Source: Planctopirus ephydatiae (lineage in GTDB: Bacteria; Planctomycetota; Planctomycetia; Planctomycetales; Planctomycetaceae). Taken from it: 64,000 nt of DNA. The DNA lies in contig NZ_CP036299.1 in the NCBI RefSeq assembly GCF_007752345.1, forward strand, positions 62,001-126,000, given 5' to 3'. The first letter of the stretch is position 1; each line of letters begins with the position of its first letter. A program made the position numbers and the translations under genes. Under the pieces are notes generated by a model. The model made no database searches and was not told the origin of the DNA. It worked only from the letters and a program-made list of their open reading frames with translations. Shown here piece after piece: positions 17,063 to 25,565 of this stretch.

Positions 17063-18229
17063 CTACTTCGGCAGGGATTTCCGCTGTTTGCCTTTGGCGG
17101 TACTGGGGGCACTCATGGTGGGTTCGGCGGCACCGTCGAGGGGATCGCCTGGTTCGATCGATTCGAGTCGCCTGTGGCCGTGAGTCACGTATTGTTCGCT
17201 GATATCGAAGCCGAGATAGTTGCGGCCCAGTTTTTTGGCCACGGCCAATGTGGTCGCACTTCCGGAAAAGGGATCAAGCACCAGTTCTCCCGGATGCGAG
17301 CACATGCGGATGATCCGCCCCAGGAGTTGTTCGGGCATCTGGCAGCCGTGAAAACCTTCGCGCTCTTTGAAGGTGCCCGCCACACGCGGGAAGTACCAGG
17401 TATCTTCCGTGGGAGTAAAGCGATCGGCCAGATCCTGTGGCCTGAGAACCCAGGTGGCACTGGTCTGGCGGGCCATCTCTTCGACCGTGGGGGGGATGAC
17501 CCAGGTATCGTCTGGCAGGCGACCTTTCGGATTGGCCCGCTTATCGGCATAGACAAGTTGCCTTGCCGAAGGGATGCGGTTGGCAGGATCTTCGCTGTTG
17601 AAGGTGAACTTCTCGCGATCCTTCACAAAGTAAAAGATGTGTGCATGCGAGCGGGTGAATTTGAATTTGCAGTTCACCCCAAAGGTGTAATACCACACGA
17701 CCCAGCTGCGCGTCTGAAAACCAATTTTCTGGGCCGCAACTTTCAGCTCGGCCGCATATTCATCGCCGATCGCCAGCCAGAATGTGCCATCAGACTTGAG
17801 AGCCCGGTAGACAGCAGCGATCCACGCTTCGCACCAGGTCAGGTACTGCTGGCTTTCTTTGGAATCGGCATAGACGTCGTAAGAATAGCCAATGTTGAAG
17901 GGAGGATCGGCAAATGCCAGATCGACCGATCCTGCAGGCTGTTGAGCCAGACCCGTGATGCAGTCTTCCAGCAGCAATTGATTCAATGGAGACTCCTGCA
18001 ATCGCACATTGACCGGGCCACGAAAAGGCCCGATGGTTTTGAGCAGATGCCGATCGTGGCCGCTGGTGGTGAGAAAATCAATAAGCCACGCCACTGTACA
18101 TTTAATCACTTCTGGAGGGTTGGGTAAGCCGGGTTGGCCCGGAGGAGCTTTCCGAAATGAGGCAAACTCGGTCAGTTTCTGGCGGTTTACCGGTTGCTCG
18201 TGGCATTGACAATTTTTTTTCGCTAGCAT
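17063..18229 (-). CDS. DNA methyltransferase (N4-cytosine/N6-adenine type, beta-like motif order)
   Basis: A 388-residue S-adenosylmethionine-dependent DNA methyltransferase. Catalytic motif IV is DPPF (108-111, followed by NIGY), and the SAM-binding motif I is DPFSGSATT (from Asp319) followed by [14 protein letters not shown]. The order IV before I puts it among the beta-type N4/N6 enzymes. The insert between them, with segments like KDREKFTFN and [11 protein letters not shown], should hold the target-recognition region. The open frame extends upstream to 18340, but that would overlap the S1-domain gene on the other strand, so the ATG at 18229 is preferred. No restriction endonuclease gene is adjacent, so it is a solitary methyltransferase, either epigenetic or a remnant of a restriction system. 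Confidence 0.87.
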   Translation of the reverse strand: MLAKKNCQCHEQPVNRQKLTEFASFRKAPPGQPGLPNPPEVIKCTVAWLIDFLTTSGHDRHLLKTIGPFRGPVNVRLQESPLNQLLLEDCITGLAQQPAGSVDLAFADPPFNIGYSYDVYADSKESQQYLTWCEAWIAAVYRALKSDGTFWLAIGDEYAAELKVAAQKIGFQTRSWVVWYYTFGVNCKFKFTRSHAHIFYFVKDREKFTFNSEDPANRIPSARQLVYADKRANPKGRLPDDTWVIPPTVEEMARQTSATWVLRPQDLADRFTPTEDTWYFPRVAGTFKEREGFHGCQMPEQLLGRIIRMCSHPGELVLDPFSGSATTLAVAKKLGRNYLGFDISEQYVTHGHRRLESIEPGDPLDGAAEPTMSAPSTAKGKQRKSLPK

Positions 18230-18317
18230 TTCCGAGGCCAGTCTATATCCCGATATGTGGCGGCTGAAGACTGGATGACAGCCCACCACAACGAACGATC
18301 GATATTGGTAAATTACG

Positions 18318-20030
18318 ATGAGCGGTGACGGTGAAAACAAACCTGTGGATGCCAGCCTTTCGCCTGAGGCATCTTCCCCTGCAGAGCCTGTCTCTCAGGT
18401 AGAACCTGTAACTTCTGCAGAGATAGTCGCTCCCACAGAGCTTTCGGGTGCTCCCCAGGTTGTTCCCGGCGACAGCCCGGTCGCCTCTGCCTCAACTGCA
18501 GAAACTTCACCTCCTGAAAATTCATCCACAGAAACTGTTTCGCCAGAAACTGCGCCAGTGGTCACCGCTTCTGCGGAAACTGCGCCAACTGCTGCAGAGC
18601 CTGCTGAGGCACCTCGCAAGCGCGTGGAACTCAATCCTACGCTCTCGGCCAAAGATGGGCTGGCTATTCCCACTTATGCCGCTGATGGACAGACGCCGGG
18701 TGTGCCCCAGGCGGCGACAATTCCTCAAGGTGAGCCAGTCGAGATTCCGCGGACCGAAGAACTTGACCCGGCACTGGAAGCGGAACTAGCTGCCGCCATG
18801 TCGGGTGGAGCGCCCACGGTTGCTGGTGCCAGCGAAATTGTCGGTTCGGGCGATAGTGCTTCCGTCGCTGCACAGATTACATCCGAAGACCAACTGGCAC
18901 CGGGCATGAAGCTCAAGGCCAAAGTGCAGTCGGTCTCGCCAGAGAATACTTTTGTCGATCTGGGCTTCCGTTCTCCCGGCATGCTCCCCACGCGAAACTT
19001 TCCCCAGGGAAAGCCGCCACATCCCGGTGAAGAGCATTTGGTGATCGTAGAGAAATACGATGCCGAGCAGGGGCTGATTTACGTCAATCTGACCAAGTCG
19101 ACCCGTCGGGCCCGTGGCAACTGGGATGAACTCCAGAAGGGCCAGATTGTTGAAGCTTATGTGACTGCTGTGAATAAAGGCGGGCTGGAAGTGGCTGTGG
19201 GCCAGATTCGTGCGTTCCTGCCAGCCAGCCAGGTCGAACTTGGTTTTGTGTCGTCGATGGATGCCTTTGTGGGCAAGAAGTTCCCGGTGGAAGTCACAGA
19301 AGTGAATCCCGCCAAGCGGAATCTCGTGGTCAGCCGCAAGGCCATTCTGATTGCCGAGCGTAAAGAAGCCGCTGCCAGCTTCTGGGATAAGGTTGAAGTC
19401 GGCCAGAAGTTCACAGGGACCATCAAGACGATCAAGGATTATGGTGCTTTTGTTGATCTGGGTGGGGTCGATGGCTTCCTGCATGTGGGCGAGATGAGCT
19501 GGACGCGTATCAAACACCCCTCGGATTGTGTGCGTGAACAGCAGACTGTCGATGTGGTGGTGCTGTCACTCGATCGTGAAAAGCAGAAGATCGGTCTGGG
19601 CATGAGGCAACTCGTGCAGAATCCGTGGAACTCGGCCCCAGAGACGTATGCCGTTGGCAAGACAGTCTCTGGCAAGGTGACACGCATTACCGATTTTGGT
19701 GCGTTTATTGAGCTTGAGCCGGGTGTGGAAGGGATGATCCACATCAGCGAACTGGACTACAAGCGAGTCAAGCGTGTGGCTGATGTCCTCAAGGAAGGTC
19801 AGCAGGTCGATGCTCAAGTGCTGGAAATTCAGCCTGAGCGTCAACGGATCAGCCTGTCGGTCAAAGCCCTCAAGCCGAAGCCTGAAGTGGTGGCTCCACC
19901 CAAGGATGAAGACCTTGCCCCAGGTAAAGGCCAGCAGTACGAACGCAAACGCAAAGAGCCGCTGCGTGGTGGCACGACAGGAAATACCGGATCAGGCGGT
20001 CTGTTTGGCGACCCCAACTCCTTCCGCTAA
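18318..20030 (+). CDS. S1 RNA-binding domain protein (ribosomal protein S1-like)
   Basis: A 570-residue protein with four S1 domains, beginning at about residues 192, 273, 357 and 443. The last two are canonical ([21 protein letters not shown] and [18 protein letters not shown]), while the first two are degenerate, as in S1 proteins where the early domains bind the ribosome. S1 recruits mRNA to the 30S subunit. Unusually, about 190 residues of Ala/Pro/Glu/Thr/Ser-rich low-complexity sequence precede the domains, and a basic Gly-rich tail follows. E. coli RpsA has six S1 domains, so this is a four-domain version, as in several other phyla. The gene stands alone, with a hairpin downstream. Another S1-type protein such as a Tex- or RNase-related factor is less likely. 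Confidence 0.88.
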   Translation: MSGDGENKPVDASLSPEASSPAEPVSQVEPVTSAEIVAPTELSGAPQVVPGDSPVASASTAETSPPENSSTETVSPETAPVVTASAETAPTAAEPAEAPRKRVELNPTLSAKDGLAIPTYAADGQTPGVPQAATIPQGEPVEIPRTEELDPALEAELAAAMSGGAPTVAGASEIVGSGDSASVAAQITSEDQLAPGMKLKAKVQSVSPENTFVDLGFRSPGMLPTRNFPQGKPPHPGEEHLVIVEKYDAEQGLIYVNLTKSTRRARGNWDELQKGQIVEAYVTAVNKGGLEVAVGQIRAFLPASQVELGFVSSMDAFVGKKFPVEVTEVNPAKRNLVVSRKAILIAERKEAAASFWDKVEVGQKFTGTIKTIKDYGAFVDLGGVDGFLHVGEMSWTRIKHPSDCVREQQTVDVVVLSLDREKQKIGLGMRQLVQNPWNSAPETYAVGKTVSGKVTRITDFGAFIELEPGVEGMIHISELDYKRVKRVADVLKEGQQVDAQVLEIQPERQRISLSVKALKPKPEVVAPPKDEDLAPGKGQQYERKRKEPLRGGTTGNTGSGGLFGDPNSFR

Positions 20031-20329
20031 ACATCGCTGCATCGTTTCATATTCGCGCACCCTGAGCCGAACATTGTTTGGCTCAAGGTGCGGCTATTTC
20101 CGGAGGCTGGAGCTTGTTCGCGAATACTGAGCAGCTTCTCGTTTCGACGACGATTTCGATCCTTCTACGGATTCCAGTTTGATGCGCTGGTGTGCCATGA
20201 CTCACGACTCCGAGCATGCCTTCTGACCTTCAACGCGATAATGATTTCTGGGATGAGTGTTACAATCTCCTCGGAATTCCCCCTATCATAATGAGCAGAA
20301 ATTGAAAGTGTGGTCTTCGGGATGCAGAT
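20031..20329. other. gene-free stretch with a hairpin
   Basis: A near-perfect hairpin lies at 20056-20092. The rest of the 299 bases holds nothing I can support and should contain the promoter of the BatA-like gene. Confidence 0.5.
20056..20092 (+). terminator. hairpin after the S1 gene
   Basis: Arms CGCACCCTGAGCC (20056-20068) and GGCTCAAGGTGCG (20080-20092) pair with one mismatch around an 11-base loop. There is no T-run after it, so it may be a factor-dependent terminator or a transcript-end stabiliser. Confidence 0.45.
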
Positions 20330-22783
20330 GTGAGTTTTGCTGATCCATGGTTGTTGTGGGGGCTGTTGCTGGGAGTCGTGCCGCTGGTTCTGCACCTGTG
20401 GAAACGTCGCCAGCCTGTCCGACTGCCCTGGGCTGCCATGCAGTTTCTGACAGCCGCCATCGAAAAAAATCGCAGACGATTGCAACTGGAAGAACTCTGG
20501 CAACTCGCCTTTCGTCTGGGAATCATCATGCTCCCGGCTGTGGCACTCGCCCGGCCCATCTGGTCTTCAGCAGCTATCACAGTTTCCAAAACCCCTTCGA
20601 CCCTGCAGATTCTCCTGCTCGATACCACTCTCAGTATGGGGACATTGACCGCTGCCCGGGTCGAAGCTCTCCCGTCAGCTTTATCAGCTCCTCAAAACCA
20701 ACCCTCGGCCTGGAGCAGGGCACTCGATCGAGCCCGCGAAATCGTCAACAACGCACCTCAGGGGACAGCGTTCCAACTGGTACTGCTTCAAGGCGATGAA
20801 GCACGCGCCCTGATCTCCGAACCTTCCCGCGCCAAGGCCGAGATTCTCCGGGAACTCGATCAGCTTCAACTCACGCAATCGGCAGGCAATCCGCTCGCCA
20901 GCTTACGCCGTGTTCGTCAATGGCTGACTCCTGCATCAGAACGCGAGCCACTCTTCGAGCAGCAGGTGGTGTCACTGATCACCGACCTGCAGGAATCCAC
21001 CTGGGATCTTTCCCCCGGCAGCCCCACCAGCCAGATCCTGCTCGAAATTCAACAACAGGCGGCTCTTCAATGGGAAGACGTGGGCTTTGAAATCCCCACG
21101 AATTATGCCATCACTGAGGTCGAGATTCTGGCCCCGATCCTGTTACGAAAAGAATCGTTTCGACTCGAAGTGACTGTGACGAGCCTCGGAAAACCACCCG
21201 CAGATCCTGCACCTCTCGTAGTGTTTCTCAAGGTCGACGGCCAGCTCTCACAAACCGCCCCCGTGATCCTGAATTCCCAGGAGCTTCAATCGGGTCGTCA
21301 AATCGAAGCCAACATTTCGTTTGATCTCCGTTTTGAAGTTGCCGGAGAACGCACCATCGAAGTTGGCCTCGACCGCAAGGAGAATGCCGGCAAATCGTTG
21401 GGATTACCCGTCGATGAGCGCCCTCAGGATGACGTCCGTTATCTCGTGGCTCCCATTCGTGACCGACTCAAAATCCTGCTGGTCGATGGCAAGCCTGCCA
21501 AAACACGTTTTGAGAATGCCACTGATTTTCTGCGTCTGGCTCTCGATCCCGGCGATGAGCAAGACCAGTACCAGATCAACGTGATCCCTGCGGACGAACT
21601 GCTCTCGAATCGACTCCCTGAGTACGATGTCGTCTGCCTGTGCGATCTGCCAGAACTTTCAGCCAATGAATTGAATGCTGTCGAAGCGTATCTAAGACAA
21701 GGTGGCGGCCTGATCATCGGTTTCGGCAGCCAGATACAACTGGGCGCTTGGCGTTCCGTACTGAATCAGGCGGCCTCATGGTGGCCACTCGAACTCGATT
21801 CGATCGTCGGCTCTCCGGAAAATCCCGAGGAAATCTTTTCCTTCGATCCTTTGAACTACCAGCACCCCATCCTGTTCCCCTTTGCCGGCCAATCGGGCAC
21901 AGGTTTATCCGCGACAAAGACCTTCGCCTATCTGCGAATGCTGGCCCGGCCCGAAATCCAGAGCCAGGTCGCGCTGCAATTCAGTTCCGGTGACCCGGCG
22001 ATTGTCACCAGCAGTGTCGGTGCAGGTCGACTGGTGATTGTGGCCACGCCGTTTGATCGTACCTGGGGAACATGGGCGTTGTGGGGGCATAGCCTGGTTC
22101 CTCTCAGCCACGAAATGGTGCGCTATGCAGCGGCTGATTCGCATCAGGTGCGCAGCACCATCGCTGGTGAGCCCGCCTTCCCTCATGCGGCGATCCTGAA
22201 AGCCATGCAGAGCCAGAACAGCTCGAATGAAACAAGTGCCTCAAGCTGGATCTGGCGCACACCTGCCGGTGCAGACACGCTCGTGACCCCACAGCCTGAT
22301 CAAGCATTGGCTGTGCCTTATCAGGCAGGGCTGTATCGACTTTCACGCAGTACGCCCGAATTGATCCGTACTCAATCAGTCAATCCCGCCACTTCTCGCG
22401 AACCATCGGGCCATGCGACAAACTGGTTCTGGTTCGCAGTGAATCCCGATATCCGTGAATCATCGCTGGCCCGCTGGCCTTTCCCGGCCACTGCAAACGA
22501 CAGCAACAGGACTCCAGAAAGCAACACCCCGCCCATCTCTCAACAGCCTGGGCAGGAGACCACGACTTCCAGCGCGCCGCCCGTGACAAATCCGCGTGTG
22601 AAAACCAGCGACAGCCACAGTGAGAATCTTCCCCGCTGGCTGCTGCTGCTGGTATTGCTGCTGCTGCTTAGTGAAGGTGTTTTCGGCGGGGGTGTTTTCC
22701 GTCGTTCCACCCAGACGCAGGTTCTGCCAAATCATCAGCAGCAGACTCGTCCGTCTCTCTGGCGCCGGCTTTTCCGTCGTTGA
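20330..22783 (+). CDS. BatA-like membrane protein with vWA-type and glutamine-amidotransferase-like regions
   Basis: An 817-residue protein. The N-terminal 75 residues match the BatA N-terminal domain (PWLLWGLLLGVVPLVLHLW, then a second hydrophobic segment GIIMLPAVALARP). Next a von Willebrand A-like segment carries DTTLSMG where the metal site DxSxS is expected, so it is slightly modified. From about residue 379 a Rossmann-like region (KILLVDGKPAK ... GGGLIIGFG) resembles the glutamine-amidotransferase-like domain found after BatA in planctomycete proteins. A Ser/Thr/Pro-rich stretch and a C-terminal membrane helix (about 768-785) follow. Bat proteins commonly accompany MoxR ATPases and vWA proteins; none is adjacent. 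The start is GTG with GGGA upstream. Role: envelope or aerotolerance-type function, unproven. Confidence 0.8.
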   Translation: MSFADPWLLWGLLLGVVPLVLHLWKRRQPVRLPWAAMQFLTAAIEKNRRRLQLEELWQLAFRLGIIMLPAVALARPIWSSAAITVSKTPSTLQILLLDTTLSMGTLTAARVEALPSALSAPQNQPSAWSRALDRAREIVNNAPQGTAFQLVLLQGDEARALISEPSRAKAEILRELDQLQLTQSAGNPLASLRRVRQWLTPASEREPLFEQQVVSLITDLQESTWDLSPGSPTSQILLEIQQQAALQWEDVGFEIPTNYAITEVEILAPILLRKESFRLEVTVTSLGKPPADPAPLVVFLKVDGQLSQTAPVILNSQELQSGRQIEANISFDLRFEVAGERTIEVGLDRKENAGKSLGLPVDERPQDDVRYLVAPIRDRLKILLVDGKPAKTRFENATDFLRLALDPGDEQDQYQINVIPADELLSNRLPEYDVVCLCDLPELSANELNAVEAYLRQGGGLIIGFGSQIQLGAWRSVLNQAASWWPLELDSIVGSPENPEEIFSFDPLNYQHPILFPFAGQSGTGLSATKTFAYLRMLARPEIQSQVALQFSSGDPAIVTSSVGAGRLVIVATPFDRTWGTWALWGHSLVPLSHEMVRYAAADSHQVRSTIAGEPAFPHAAILKAMQSQNSSNETSASSWIWRTPAGADTLVTPQPDQALAVPYQAGLYRLSRSTPELIRTQSVNPATSREPSGHATNWFWFAVNPDIRESSLARWPFPATANDSNRTPESNTPPISQQPGQETTTSSAPPVTNPRVKTSDSHSENLPRWLLLLVLLLLLSEGVFGGGVFRRSTQTQVLPNHQQQTRPSLWRRLFRR

Positions 22784-22800
22784 CTCAGGTTTCGCATCCT

Positions 22801-22880
22801 CGCGGGTGGCCCGGCCAACTCGTGCCCAACTCGCCGACACGGGTTGTCGTGCAAAGCCACGACAACAAGAAGCCGCGCGA
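22801..22880. repeat. intergenic palindromic repeat, family R3
   Basis: GGGTGGCCCGGCCAACT followed by a hairpin GTTGTCGTG ... CACGACAAC, ending AGAAGCCGCGC. Nearly identical to 30895-30960 and a reverse copy of 8442-8512. Confidence 0.8.
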
Positions 22881-22890
22881 TGTGCTCTGT

Positions 22891-22930
22891 GTGCCCTGCT
22901 TGCAGCTCTGGGCAAGCATGTCTTCGCGAC
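22891..22930. repeat. intergenic palindromic repeat, family R2
   Basis: GTGCCCTGCTTGC and GCAAGCATG arms around AGCTCTGG, followed by TCTTCGCGACC. It directly follows the R3 copy, as R2 and R3 also do near 30825-30960. Confidence 0.7.
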
Positions 22931-23055
22931 CAACAACGCGCAGCCTTTTTGTGGGAACCTCAAAGATCTTCCAGGGAATCTCAACTCCTGCTGGATGTTG
23001 GTCACCGAATCATGTTCAATAAATAACACCGCTTTCAGCATTTACAACATTCTTT

Positions 23056-23086
23056 GTGCCATGCTTGCGGCTATGTGCAAGCATGT
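23056..23086. repeat. intergenic palindromic repeat, family R2
   Basis: GTGCCATGCTTGC ... GCAAGCATG around GGCTATGT. Confidence 0.7.
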
Positions 23087-23278
23087 GTGACGTACTCCTC
23101 AAAAGCCGCAGATTTCTGGAAGGTCTGTAGCAAATGTTCATTCAAAGGCATTCTTTGCAGAACTCTGGCAGCGATTGAGTGTTGATACCACCAGACCACT
23201 CCATGAAGGCAGACAAAGAAAACAGAATTGAAGACAGACAGTGAAGTCTGATCACCACCGCAGGAGATCCCAGTCGGC

Positions 23279-24043
23279 ATGAAGTGCCCACGAAAAGTCA
23301 GCATCAGCGTCCAGAAAAGTCATGCCCGTCCAAGGCTGCAAGTGGCAGGGGGTTCCCCTGCACACAGCTCACGTTCTGCCTACACGTTGCTGGAAATTCT
23401 TTTAGTGCTGGCTGTTCTGGGCGTACTGGCCGCGATTGTCGCACCATCGGCACTGCGTCGCCTGGCAGATTCGACGATGATTTCTTCTGCCGATGAGATC
23501 TGTAAGCTTCTTTCGGAAGCACGGATGATGGCGATGGAAGCAGGTGAGCCTGCCGAGTTTCGCTATGAGCCGGGGGGCAATCATTTTCTCGTCACCACCC
23601 GCACCGGGATTGCCGATGCGGCACTGACCTCAGGAAATTCCTCATCCTCAGCGACTCCTGTTGATAATACAGGCCGGCCTGTGGCCACCGGGCCGCTCAA
23701 TGCCTGGACACGCAGTCGCTCGATCGGAGGGCATCTGGCGAGTCCTGTTCGATTCGCGAATCCAAGCCCCACTTTTCGAGACCAGTCCCTCGCCCAGACA
23801 GTCTCAGAAAACTTGATTGCCGACCTCGAAAATGCCAGCGAACTTTCTCAGGTCAAATGGTCCGAGCCCCTCGTCTTCCAGCCGGATGGCACCACCATCG
23901 ATCAGCAATTCAAGATTTCCGATTCTTCCGGCCGCACGATTCGAATTCGTGTGCGAGGATTAACCGGCAGCGCCACCATGTCGGCCATGACCATTGAAGA
24001 TCCATCAACCATGGAGAATTCATCCCCCAGGTTTGAGCCTTAA
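23279..24043 (+). CDS. GspH-like pseudopilin (type II secretion minor pseudopilin)
   Basis: A 254-residue prepilin-like protein. A long basic leader of 34 residues precedes the cleavage/methylation motif, where AYTLLE (Ala34, Tyr35, with Glu39 at +5) stands before a 20-residue hydrophobic helix. An Ala rather than Gly at -1 is allowed but less common. The pattern after the helix (RMMAMEAGEPAEFRYEPGG) resembles GspH/FimT minor pseudopilins, with SSADEICKLLSEARMMA at the helix end. GGAG lies about ten bases upstream of the ATG. First gene of a four-gene operon of GspH/I/J/K-like proteins, which would form the tip of the type II secretion pseudopilus. The main pseudopilin, ATPase and secretin are not in this window. 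Confidence 0.8.
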   Translation: MKCPRKVSISVQKSHARPRLQVAGGSPAHSSRSAYTLLEILLVLAVLGVLAAIVAPSALRRLADSTMISSADEICKLLSEARMMAMEAGEPAEFRYEPGGNHFLVTTRTGIADAALTSGNSSSSATPVDNTGRPVATGPLNAWTRSRSIGGHLASPVRFANPSPTFRDQSLAQTVSENLIADLENASELSQVKWSEPLVFQPDGTTIDQQFKISDSSGRTIRIRVRGLTGSATMSAMTIEDPSTMENSSPRFEP

Positions 24044-24060
24044 GCCAAGGAATTCTCTCG

Positions 24061-24612
24061 ATGCGAAACAGACGCCATGATGAGCAGCGAGTTCGAGGGA
24101 TTCGGCGTCCCTGCGTATTGAGTCGGACTGCCGGTTTCAGTCTGCTAGAAGTAGTGCTCGCCGGTACGATCTTTCTGGGCGCGACGGTGGCTCTTTCTCA
24201 ACTCGTCTGGAATGGCAGCAGGGCTTCCATCCAGTCGCGGCTGCTCGCCGAAGCGACCTGGAGATGTGAATCCAAAATGCAGGAAGCTGTGGCCGGTGTG
24301 GTGGCACTTTCGCCCGTCTCGGCCACTCCGTTCGATGACGATCCCGCGTGGTCATGGAGCTTGAATGTTTCCGAAGGCCCTTATGCTGAGCTATTGGCCG
24401 TTGAAGTCATGGTGACTCGCGAAGGGTCCACACCTCTGGCCAGTGCCGGCTTTCGACTGAAACGCTGGATCCGGGATCCGCAATGGTTCATTGATGCTGC
24501 TGCCGAAGAAGCCGCCGCAGCAGCCGCTGAAACCAGCACCTCATCCAGCAGTTCAAGTTCTTCTTCAGGATCTGGAAGTGGTGGATCGCAGCAGAATGGA
24601 GGCTCACGATGA
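24061..24612 (+). CDS. GspI-like pseudopilin
   Basis: A 183-residue prepilin. The class III signal is GFSLLEVVL with Gly25 before Phe26 and Glu30 at +5, followed by a hydrophobic helix. The globular part is short (about residues 50-150), as in GspI. The last 30 residues are almost only Ala, Ser, Thr and Gly (serine runs around 160-175), an unusual disordered tail. Its stop overlaps the next start by four bases, so coupled translation is likely. Confidence 0.8.
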   Translation: MRNRRHDEQRVRGIRRPCVLSRTAGFSLLEVVLAGTIFLGATVALSQLVWNGSRASIQSRLLAEATWRCESKMQEAVAGVVALSPVSATPFDDDPAWSWSLNVSEGPYAELLAVEVMVTREGSTPLASAGFRLKRWIRDPQWFIDAAAEEAAAAAAETSTSSSSSSSSSGSGSGGSQQNGGSR

Positions 24613-25565
24613 TCAGCCGCCGTTCATGCTCTCGCCGTACGATTGGCCAGCGAGTTTATCGGCAAGGTTTTAACCTGCTGGAAGTGCTGCTGGCCGCAGC
24701 CTTAACAGCCGTTTTAGTGATGATCATTTCGCAGGCTTTGAATACGTATTACCGCAGTACGGTGACCAGCCGGGTCGAGCTGGAACGCTCACGCCTCGTA
24801 CGGGCGATTCAACGGCAGATTGCCAGCGATATTCGCAATGTTACCTTTGCCTTCCAGAAAGAAGCATCGGCTTCAAGCACAGTCTCCTCAAGCACAGCGG
24901 CCTCGACGAGCACCTCAACAACGTCTGGTTCTTCATCCACAAGTGGCACAGAAACTTCTGGAACGAGTTCCGGCAGTTCATCGAGCACCACGACCGACGA
25001 AACCACCACAACCACGACTTCAGTCGTAGGTGCGGACGACCAGTTGGCTGCCGGGAGTGCCGGAGTTGTTGGCGATATCGCGAACCTGAAGCTGCATGTC
25101 AGTCTGCCGCGAATGGAAACGCCAATTTTCAGTGATGTCGAATACTACACCGCGACCACTTCCAGTGACTTGCGACAGATCTGTTACTACTGGATGGCGG
25201 GCGGCAGTCTGGACAATCAGACGGGGGAAGCTTCACAGTCTGGCCTGGCTCGCTATGAGGCCGATCGACTCGAAGCCACCTTTGCGGAAACAAGTGGAAA
25301 AGCTCTGGCCGTACCACAAATTCTGGCACCGGAGATCGCCTCGATCAGCTTCCGATACTTTGATGGTTTGACCTGGCTCGAAAGCTGGGATAGCCCCACG
25401 ATGCAGGCTTTACCTCGTGCGATTGAAGTCACTTTGCAGTTTGTTCCCGCAGAGAATCGACTGGGAACGATCTTCAATGCCGGGGTTTCACCGATGTCGA
25501 ATCAGGCGACGTTTGTGATCGCCGTCCCGCTGGCTGATCCGAAGCCACCGGAGGAGACATTATGA
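24609..25565 (+). CDS. GspJ-like pseudopilin
   Basis: A 318-residue prepilin with motif GFNLLEVLL (Gly20, Phe21, Glu25), followed by a hydrophobic helix and an extended helix up to about residue 85. Residues about 90-140 are nearly all Ser, Thr and Gly, then a beta-rich globular domain follows. The size and beta-rich part fit GspJ. The Ser/Thr tract may be a flexible spacer or a glycosylation target; this is inference. It overlaps the neighbouring genes by four bases on both sides. Confidence 0.8.
   Translation: MISRRSCSRRTIGQRVYRQGFNLLEVLLAAALTAVLVMIISQALNTYYRSTVTSRVELERSRLVRAIQRQIASDIRNVTFAFQKEASASSTVSSSTAASTSTSTTSGSSSTSGTETSGTSSGSSSSTTTDETTTTTTSVVGADDQLAAGSAGVVGDIANLKLHVSLPRMETPIFSDVEYYTATTSSDLRQICYYWMAGGSLDNQTGEASQSGLARYEADRLEATFAETSGKALAVPQILAPEIASISFRYFDGLTWLESWDSPTMQALPRAIEVTLQFVPAENRLGTIFNAGVSPMSNQATFVIAVPLADPKPPEETL

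Larger units (their letters stand above)
22784..23278. other. gene-free stretch with three repeats
   Basis: This 495-base gap contains an R3 repeat (22801-22880) and two R2 repeats (22891-22930, 23056-23086). I see no gene. The promoter of the pseudopilin operon should lie near its right end. Confidence 0.6.

Noticed and set aside
17174-18127. 317-codon plus-strand frame opposite the methyltransferase
   Set aside because: The minus-strand frame carries DPPF and SAM motifs; the plus frame shows no domain.
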